A stretch of 39,536 bases of DNA from CAZICM01 sp964537685. GTDB taxonomy: Bacteria > Myxococcota_A > Polyangia > Polyangiales > Polyangiaceae. Every line of letters starts with the position of its first letter. Position 1 is the first letter of the stretch. Of this stretch, positions 33,958 to 39,536 are shown piece by piece. Under the pieces are notes generated by a model. It was not told the DNA's origin, searched no databases, and saw only the letters and a program-made list of their open reading frames with translations. The position numbers and the translations under genes are program-made. The stretch lies in contig CAZICM010000078.1 in assembly GCA_964537685.1 (NCBI GenBank), positions 1 through 39,536 of the forward strand. The letters run 5' to 3'.

Positions 33958-35093
33958 GGCGAGGGCAGCAGTTTTTCGCTGTAGAGCGTCACCCGTTCAA
34001 GCACGCGCGCTTGGTCGGCTCCCGAAAGAAGCACGGGGCGGTAGTCGTTCTTGTCGGGCGCCGTCGAAATACGCACCGGTAAGATGCGCAGCTCTTGCCG
34101 TTCAACCTTGCCCGTCTCCGGGTTCTTCTGAAATACCGCCTGCACAATCATCGAATCCTTGTCGGCGGGATTGCTATTTCCTCCAAATACAAAATTACCC
34201 AGCGAATATACGATTGGATTGCCTTTATAATATTCAATGCCTTGCAATACATGCGGATGGTGGCCGATGACCCAATCGGCGCCCGCATCGATGGCGGCGC
34301 GGCCTAATTCCCGCTGTTCGGCGATAGGCACATTCGATCCTTCAACGCCCCAATGAAATGAAACAAAGACCAAATTGTCATTTTTCTTCTCGGCGGCGAT
34401 GGCCCGTTTCATGGGCGCGCCTATGCTGGATCGCCCGCCCGTAAATCCTAAGTTAATGACTTCAATGCCTTTGATAGTGCGCCGGTCGATATGGCCATTG
34501 CCAAAATAACCAATACGTTCGGATTCGAGCGATTGAAGGGTTTGATCAAAACCGGCTTGGCCTAAATCATAACTGTGATTGTTGGCCACATTCACCACTT
34601 CAATGCTGCCCAGCCTCAAGATTGCCGCGTATTCGGGTTTGCCCGCAAAGACAAAAGGCGCCTCCGCATAATGTTTAGCTGTGCTGAGGGTGGTTTCTAA
34701 ATTCGCGATGCTTAAATCGTCGGCCGATAGAACCGAAATCACACCCGAAAAAGGATAAGTGTAATCATTGTTATTTAATTCGATCAAATGGTTAAATGTG
34801 CCTGGCGCATTGGGAGCGCGGACATCGCTGCCCAGCGTGCAATCGCCCACCGCACTGATCACGAGCGGAGCCGGAGGAGCGGGCAATTCGGGCGCTTTTG
34901 CTGGCAATTCGTTTGAATTTGCCGGTGCAGGATGGGCCGGTATTTCGGCGGCGATGGAGGTTGGGGAGGTTGGGGAGGCTGCGGGTTCGCCCTTCACCGA
35001 AGAAGGCCCTGAAAAGCCGGCCCGGACGCCGAGAACAATGCCGCCCGCGGTGACGATTGAAATAAATGCGCCTCTAAGCCAGGGATTTTGCAT
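33942..35093 (-). CDS. CapA-family (PGA_cap) metallophosphatase-like protein, membrane-anchored
   Basis: A protein of 383 residues. The start at 35093 gives an N-terminal membrane anchor (MQNPWLRGAFISIVTAGGIV) followed by a Pro/Ala-rich linker; the longer reading from 35336 runs inside the upstream gene. The catalytic-type domain shows the calcineurin-like motifs of the CapA family: VGDCTLGSDV, DLSIANLETTL, VANNHSYDLGQAG, SFHWGVE and IGHHPHVLQGIEYY with GNPIVYSLGNFVF. The family includes the polyglutamate capsule protein CapA, but most bacterial members have unknown roles in the cell envelope. It follows the L,D-transpeptidase gene by 8 bases, which supports an envelope role. Confidence 0.88.
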   Translation of the reverse strand: MQNPWLRGAFISIVTAGGIVLGVRAGFSGPSSVKGEPAASPTSPTSIAAEIPAHPAPANSNELPAKAPELPAPPAPLVISAVGDCTLGSDVRAPNAPGTFNHLIELNNNDYTYPFSGVISVLSADDLSIANLETTLSTAKHYAEAPFVFAGKPEYAAILRLGSIEVVNVANNHSYDLGQAGFDQTLQSLESERIGYFGNGHIDRRTIKGIEVINLGFTGGRSSIGAPMKRAIAAEKKNDNLVFVSFHWGVEGSNVPIAEQRELGRAAIDAGADWVIGHHPHVLQGIEYYKGNPIVYSLGNFVFGGNSNPADKDSMIVQAVFQKNPETGKVERQELRILPVRISTAPDKNDYRPVLLSGADQARVLERVTLYSEKLLPSPQPPK

Positions 35094-35101
35094 GCTTTTT
35101 C

Positions 35102-36814
35102 TCAGCGCGATGTAATCAAAACAGGGGTTGAAAAGCCATTGCCGTCGCCGGGCCGGATTCCGCCCCATCCCTCGGGAAGCGCGGGCTCCGTCCATTGAAA
35201 GAGCCAGGCGCCGTCTTTGGGCGAGATATTCACGCATTCGGCACTCTTGGGCTTTCCAAAATCTTCGTGCCAATAGGCCACATGCATGGCAAGCGGCGGC
35301 CTTAAATATTGAATATTGGGCACGTCCGAGAACCACAATACTTTAGGCTCGCTCTTTTCGTTGGACATCGTGGCGACCCGGTCTTTCCATTCAATCGGAA
35401 AATATCCCAATGCGGTCGTCGCGTATTTGGTGTGGTCTTTTCCAGGGACCGGAACGCCGCCTTTGCCCGGTGAAAATAGCGTTGCATACACCGGTGTTAG
35501 TCCTTCGTAGGCTGTCAGCGTGCCAGGAACAATTTTGACTTCAATCCATTTGCGGTTGGGCGCAAGGCCCGTGGGCATTTCTTTTCTCGCCCGCGATACC
35601 GTTACATCCCCCGTGTGGACGAAAATCCCCGGTTCTCCCTTCACTGCATAATAGGATTCTCCGCCAATTCGAATTTGTTCGCCGCTGATAGGCACCGCGC
35701 TCTTGGCTCCAAAGCTTGAATCCAATCGAATGAGCTGCCCATCCGTGCCCTGTTTGTATTTGGGTTTTGCGTGCTGGCTCCGATTCCATGCGAGAGGCAA
35801 TTCAATGCCATTTCCTAATGCAATGCCCTGAAATTCCGAGCGGCGTATCGAGCGAAATCGATCGGCGGGCACAAGCATTAAATCGGGTGTTAATAGCCAG
35901 GTGCGGCCATTGAATTCAAATGCTTTTGAATAGGCGAGCAATGAGCCATTGGGAATTTCACGCCAGACCAAACGCCGTATATCGCGCGGGCCTCCGCCGA
36001 TCGCCCGTTTTCCTTCCGCGAAAAATGAAGGCACGGGGTCCGCCGCTACAATAGGCTCTTTGGTGAGCAGTTCTTCGTGGCCCGCCGACCATTCTGCGAG
36101 CTGTACATAAGTGCCCGCGTGGCCAAATTTTTTCTCGACCTTCGCTGCTTCCTCGGCCGTTGGAATACGGCTGTACATCGGCGATCCATTTGAAAAAGCG
36201 TAGCGGTATGGCCAGGGGCCGGAGCCCGGTGCAACACTTTGCAATGCCTTAAAATATGGATCGGATAGATCGAGCGTGGTTTTATGGTCGAGGCAGGCAT
36301 AGCCGCGGGGCGATACGGGGAACCAGCCTTTTTTGCAGCCATCGCCTTTGACCGCTTTTTCGGAGAGCAGAGGTACGCTGGTGCCCAGGCGTATATAGCC
36401 AAGCGCTAAGCCTTTTTTTGCAGGGTTTTTGTAGATGTAGGCGAAGTCGCGGACGGCGCCCATGCGGGGCCGCATGTCTTTGGGCGGCTGGGGCGCGGCG
36501 TTTGCGTCGCCGGGGAAGGGCATGGAAGGCGCGCTGCTGATGGCGGAAGCGGCGCTGGCCACGCCGGAAAACGAAGGCCCGGGAAAAACAAATGCAGGCT
36601 GGTCTGCGCCGCCGTTTTGGGGTTGGCCCGCGGTTTGGGGATAGCCCAAATAGGGAGATGGAGGCTGAGCGTAGGCGTTGTACGGCTCGAGTGTGGAGCC
36701 TTCTCCGGGGCCTGGTGTTGGCCAGTCACCTTGGCCAGAACCGGCGGAAGATGCAGAACATCCCATGGAAGAAAGCGCGGCCATGCTTATTACGGCCAAT
36801 TGGACCCATCGCAT
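35102..36814 (-). CDS. L,D-transpeptidase (YkuD) family lipoprotein
   Basis: A protein of 570 residues. The start at 36814 opens a lipoprotein signal (VISMAALSSMGC, Cys19), then a long Pro/Gly/Ser-rich linker. The longer reading starts with TTG at 36895 and is rejected. A region near residues 110-190 may bind peptidoglycan. The catalytic domain occupies the last 150 residues: KWIEVKIVPGTLTAYEG, then a Gly-rich stretch, AMHVAYWHEDFG, and SAECVNISPKDGAWLFQW with the nucleophilic Cys527, in place of the usual S-x-GC. The enzyme would form or exchange 3-3 or protein-peptidoglycan links in the periplasm. It is first in a two-gene transcript with the CapA-like gene. Confidence 0.85.
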   Translation of the reverse strand: MRWVQLAVISMAALSSMGCSASSAGSGQGDWPTPGPGEGSTLEPYNAYAQPPSPYLGYPQTAGQPQNGGADQPAFVFPGPSFSGVASAASAISSAPSMPFPGDANAAPQPPKDMRPRMGAVRDFAYIYKNPAKKGLALGYIRLGTSVPLLSEKAVKGDGCKKGWFPVSPRGYACLDHKTTLDLSDPYFKALQSVAPGSGPWPYRYAFSNGSPMYSRIPTAEEAAKVEKKFGHAGTYVQLAEWSAGHEELLTKEPIVAADPVPSFFAEGKRAIGGGPRDIRRLVWREIPNGSLLAYSKAFEFNGRTWLLTPDLMLVPADRFRSIRRSEFQGIALGNGIELPLAWNRSQHAKPKYKQGTDGQLIRLDSSFGAKSAVPISGEQIRIGGESYYAVKGEPGIFVHTGDVTVSRARKEMPTGLAPNRKWIEVKIVPGTLTAYEGLTPVYATLFSPGKGGVPVPGKDHTKYATTALGYFPIEWKDRVATMSNEKSEPKVLWFSDVPNIQYLRPPLAMHVAYWHEDFGKPKSAECVNISPKDGAWLFQWTEPALPEGWGGIRPGDGNGFSTPVLITSR

Positions 36815-36915
36815 GTGGGCAGCGTAGTCCGGGCGATTTGGGAGGGGCAAAATAGCGGCGCATCTCTTTTCAAAAAGGCGTTCTTGACCCGGCAATTTGG
36901 CTCACCTACGCCATA

Positions 36916-36922
36916 GAGGAGA
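36916..36922 (+). promoter_or_regulatory. Ribosome-binding site that fixes the NuoF-like start
   Basis: GAGGAGA lies seven bases before the ATG at 36930, which favours it over the open frame extending to 36897. Confidence 0.75.
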
Positions 36923-36929
36923 CAGCGCT

Positions 36930-38453
36930 ATGAATGACCGAGCATCGGATCTGTGGCTCCTGCCGGAAGAGCCTTTTGCGAGCTACGACGAGTATGTCGA
37001 ACGGATGGGGGGTTCGGCGGTCGAAAAAGCCCGGGCGATGGAGCCCGAGGCGGTTATTGCCGAGGTGTTGGAGGCGGGATTAAGAGGGCGGGGCGGGGCT
37101 GGATTTCCTACGGGCATTAAATGGAGGACGCTTCGCGATCATCCTTGTGAAACGCGCTTTGTGGTGTGCAATGCGGCCGAGGGCGAGCCGGGCACATTTA
37201 AAGACCGTTATTTGATCCGAAAGAATCCTTATGCGCTGATGGAAGGGCTGTTGATTGCGGCGCATGCGATTTCGGCGCGGGATATTTATTTGGCGACGAA
37301 GGCATCGTATTCGCGCGAGCTGTCGAGGCTGCGCTTGTGTATTGGGGAATTTGCGGCGGCGGGGCTTCTTTCCGGGGTGAATTTCACCTTGGTGGAGGGG
37401 CCGGATGAATATTTATTCGGCGAGGAAAAGGCTCTTTTGGAAGTGATTGAGGGCAATGAGCCGATGCCCCGGGAGGCGCATTATCCGCCTTATGAATTGG
37501 GTTTATTTGCGTCGCCGGTGTCGCCCAATCCGGCGCTGGTCAATAACGCGGAAACCTTTGCGCATGTGCCTTCGATTGTGCGTTCGGGCGCGGCCGCATT
37601 TAGGAGCCTGGGCACGCATGATACGCCTGGAACCCTTTTATTTACGGTCTTGGGCGCTGTGCGCAGACCCGGCGTATATGAATGCGAGGCGGGTATTCCG
37701 CTGAAAACCTTGTTTTATGAATGCGCGGGCGGGCCTTTGGCGGGCCAGCCGTTTAAAGCGGCGATTTCAGGTGTTTCTTCGAGGATTATTCCGGCCGAGC
37801 GATTTGACACCGCGGCCGATTTTTCATCGCTTCAATTGATTGGCTCGGGCCTTGGATCGGCGGGGTTTTTTGTGCTGGATCAACAAGTCAGCATGCCGAG
37901 GCTGGCTCAGGCGGCGGCCCGGTTTTTATATGTGGAGTCGTGCAATCAGTGTTCGGCTTGCAAACATGGGCTGCGCACGGCCAGCGAGGCGTTGAATGAA
38001 TTGTTTAATCCGGCGCTGGCGTCGGCCGATGATATTCCCCGCGCGCTCTATGGAGCCAGAAGCGCGCCCCAGGGAAATCGATGTTATTTGCCGGTTCAGG
38101 GTTCGGTGCTCATTCCAAGTATATACGATCGATTTAAAGACGAATTTGATGCTATTTTATCCCAGCCCTCGCATTCGTCCGAGCCTGTGTTGATTCCCAA
38201 AATCATCGATTTTATTGAAGAAACCAATTCGTTTATATTGGATGAGCGTCTTCCGCGCAAAAAGCCGGATTGGACCTATGAAGAGTCGGAAGCGTTGCCG
38301 CGCACCCGCACGCCCAGCGATGGGGCGACTTTATCGGTAAGGCTTTCTGCGGATGTGAGTGCGGCGATTGCGGCGGAATCGGATGCGACGGGTAAATCGG
38401 CGGATGCGATTGTGAATGAGGCGCTTCGGGGGTGGCTTCGGTCGAGAATCTAG
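36930..38453 (+). CDS. NuoF-like NADH:quinone oxidoreductase flavoprotein fused to a ribbon-helix-helix-like C-terminal tail
   Basis: A protein of 507 residues. It has the full 51-kDa subunit signature: FMN/NADH motif GRGGAGFPTGIKW (53-65), CNAAEGEPGTFKDR (80-93), GEEKALLEVIEG (164-175), and the [4Fe-4S] ligands ESCNQCSAC (Cys338, Cys341, Cys344) with Cys385. Complex I partners (NuoE, NuoG) are not adjacent, so it may serve a different NADH-dependent enzyme. The last 42 residues (about 466-507) do not belong to NuoF: ATLSVRLSADVSAAIAAESD and TGKSADAIVNEALRGWL match the strand-helix-helix pattern of CopG/Arc DNA-binding domains. It is a single gene; the frame is continuous across the junction. 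Confidence 0.9.
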   Translation: MNDRASDLWLLPEEPFASYDEYVERMGGSAVEKARAMEPEAVIAEVLEAGLRGRGGAGFPTGIKWRTLRDHPCETRFVVCNAAEGEPGTFKDRYLIRKNPYALMEGLLIAAHAISARDIYLATKASYSRELSRLRLCIGEFAAAGLLSGVNFTLVEGPDEYLFGEEKALLEVIEGNEPMPREAHYPPYELGLFASPVSPNPALVNNAETFAHVPSIVRSGAAAFRSLGTHDTPGTLLFTVLGAVRRPGVYECEAGIPLKTLFYECAGGPLAGQPFKAAISGVSSRIIPAERFDTAADFSSLQLIGSGLGSAGFFVLDQQVSMPRLAQAAARFLYVESCNQCSACKHGLRTASEALNELFNPALASADDIPRALYGARSAPQGNRCYLPVQGSVLIPSIYDRFKDEFDAILSQPSHSSEPVLIPKIIDFIEETNSFILDERLPRKKPDWTYEESEALPRTRTPSDGATLSVRLSADVSAAIAAESDATGKSADAIVNEALRGWLRSRI

Positions 38454-38609
38454 AACGCATCTCACAATGCCGCTGCGCGCCCCAAATCGTCGGTCAGGCT
38501 CCCTCACCGTACAATGACGGCTCGGTCGTCTTTGCGAGCTTTGGGGCTGCTCGCTGGGCTTGCTGAGATGGGTTCTGCTGAACGTTGGAATGCAGTGACG
38601 AGGAGGGTT

Positions 38610-39536
38610 CTATTGAAAAACATCCGCAACAGAAGACGCTGACAGAATGCGTTCTTCCCACACATTGAGTTCTGCGAGGCCACCTTGTTGGATGCGGTTC
38701 AGGAAGGACTCCGGGAGGGGGCCAAAACGCAATTGAAGCAGCTTGCGCAGCGTCTCCTGTTTACCTTTCGCAAGCCCTTGCAACTCACCTTCCGCCCGTC
38801 CTTCCGCCCGTCCTTCCGCCCGTCCTTGCGCCCGTCCTTGCAACTCACCTTCGGCGCGTCCCTGGAGCCTTCCTTCCTCGATATAGGCTTCAGCAATATT
38901 CATGACGATCTCCTGCGCTTGATTCAATCCTTTGAGTTCTTTAAGCAATTCTCGATGCCAAATCTCTTTATTCTCGGCCCTCTGTGTCACCGACATATAC
39001 CGAAAGATCCGCCGGATGGCTATATGCCCGTTGGGCGCTTTGAGCGCTTCGCCAATCAGCGGCCCCCAGATGTAAAGCGTTTTGAGCAGCTCTTCGAATG
39101 TGCGGCTGTTGCGCAGCGCGATTAAAGCCAGCTTGGCAACGGCCGTCAGCACATCGCGCTTTTGAATGTCCTCCGTGGTGCATTCGTTGAGATTGTCGAT
39201 CAACACACGCATGCGCACGACGATATCGCGCAACGGCGCAAATGCTTCGGGCGAAATATCGTAAAGGGCTTCAAATTCAGGCGCTGCGGGCATTTGCTCG
39301 GGATGATGATGAACGAGCAACGGAATGATCACAGGCAATTTTTTGGATTGGGGATGCTTTTCGATATAATCTTCCCAGGCGCGCACTTGATAAGCCAGCA
39401 TGCGCAACGGCATCCAGGGATCTCCACTGCTCTGATGCTCGAATAGAATGTAGATCAGCGCGGCGCTGCCATCCTTAAGCTGGACGGAGTAGAGCAAATC
39501 CGAGTAGAGATTTTTGAGATGTTGATCGACAAAACT
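38610..39536 (-). CDS. Rpn-family recombination-promoting nuclease/putative transposase, partial (5' end beyond the window)
   Basis: At least 308 residues. The frame stays open to the right edge of the window and encodes FVDQHLKNLYSDLLYSVQLK before the TTG at 39497, so the true start is outside. YSDLLYSV, LKDGSAALIYILFEHQSS and LAYQVRAWEDYI give the PD-(D/E)XK pattern of the Rpn (PF04754, Transposase_31) family: an Asp, then E-x-Q. The family promotes recombination and may spread as a mobile gene. A Gly/Arg/Ala/Glu repeat (GRAEGRAEG) follows the nuclease domain. The end converges on the NuoF-like gene with 156 bases between. Confidence 0.88.
   Translation of the reverse strand, partial: SFVDQHLKNLYSDLLYSVQLKDGSAALIYILFEHQSSGDPWMPLRMLAYQVRAWEDYIEKHPQSKKLPVIIPLLVHHHPEQMPAAPEFEALYDISPEAFAPLRDIVVRMRVLIDNLNECTTEDIQKRDVLTAVAKLALIALRNSRTFEELLKTLYIWGPLIGEALKAPNGHIAIRRIFRYMSVTQRAENKEIWHRELLKELKGLNQAQEIVMNIAEAYIEEGRLQGRAEGELQGRAQGRAEGRAEGRAEGELQGLAKGKQETLRKLLQLRFGPLPESFLNRIQQGGLAELNVWEERILSASSVADVFQ
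38777..38860 (-). repeat. 12-bp tandem repeat encoding the GRAE/GELQ linker of the Rpn protein
   Basis: Seven 12-base units read on the plus strand: CTTGCAACTCAC, CTTCCGCCCGTC three times, CTTGCGCCCGTC, CTTGCAACTCAC and CTTCGGCGCGTC. Each encodes four residues (GRAE, GRAQ or GELQ). The phase is kept, so unit gain or loss would change only the linker length. Confidence 0.85.

Overview
The window reads as chromosomal DNA from a member of the Myxococcota (Polyangia-like), moderately GC-rich. The main reasons are a nidogen-like domain protein with many CGDG...CDDGN Cys-rich repeats that ends in a MYXO-CTERM type tail (Cys motif, one hydrophobic helix, Arg cluster), several lipoproteins with Gly/Ser-rich linkers after the lipid Cys (one with a Kazal-like module), and tight head-to-tail gene packing with ATGA overlaps. 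No rRNA, tRNA, prophage, insertion sequence or CRISPR array was found. One 100-N assembly gap (2437-2536) lies inside the Cys-rich repeat gene.

Layout, left to right. 1-3141 (+): Cys-rich surface protein. 3149-6831 (-): a TIGR03960-like radical SAM protein whose stop overlaps the start of a soluble sensor-less histidine kinase. 6902-7519 (+): 5-formyltetrahydrofolate cyclo-ligase. 7538-8986 (-): secreted lipoprotein of unknown function. 9268-16185 (-): two translationally coupled GT-C-like membrane proteins, an IHF/HU protein, TyrRS and a small lipoprotein, closely spaced. 16329-19748 (+): GAF protein, transmembrane histidine kinase and a STAS-like protein, with a candidate ParB-binding parS site between the last two. 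19750-21130 (-): Tat-exported molybdopterin oxidoreductase with an overlapping PepSY-type membrane partner. 21281-24234 (-): TerC membrane protein and an S9 peptidase lipoprotein. 24591-25229 (-): Kazal-type lipoprotein. 25311-33251 (-): an HSP90-like ATPase coupled to a 1,954-residue partner, possibly preceded by a small third gene. 33475-33957 (+): SRPBCC protein. 33942-36814 (-): L,D-transpeptidase lipoprotein and CapA-like protein. 36930-38453 (+): stand-alone NuoF-like flavoprotein with a ribbon-helix-helix-like tail. 38610-39536 (-): Rpn-family nuclease, cut by the window edge.

The most interesting part is the HSP90-like pair at 25311-32938. The 588-residue protein has an intact GHKL ATP-binding site. 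The giant partner begins with what looks like the same fold with key residues lost, carries repeated modules, and ends in a motif shared with the ATPase. This looks like an active/degenerate ATPase pair, but its function cannot be read from the sequence. Other points of note are the NuoF-RHH fusion, the parS-like site, and evidence that the assembly gap is a collapsed repeat in exact 96-bp register, so the apparent frameshift there is an artefact.
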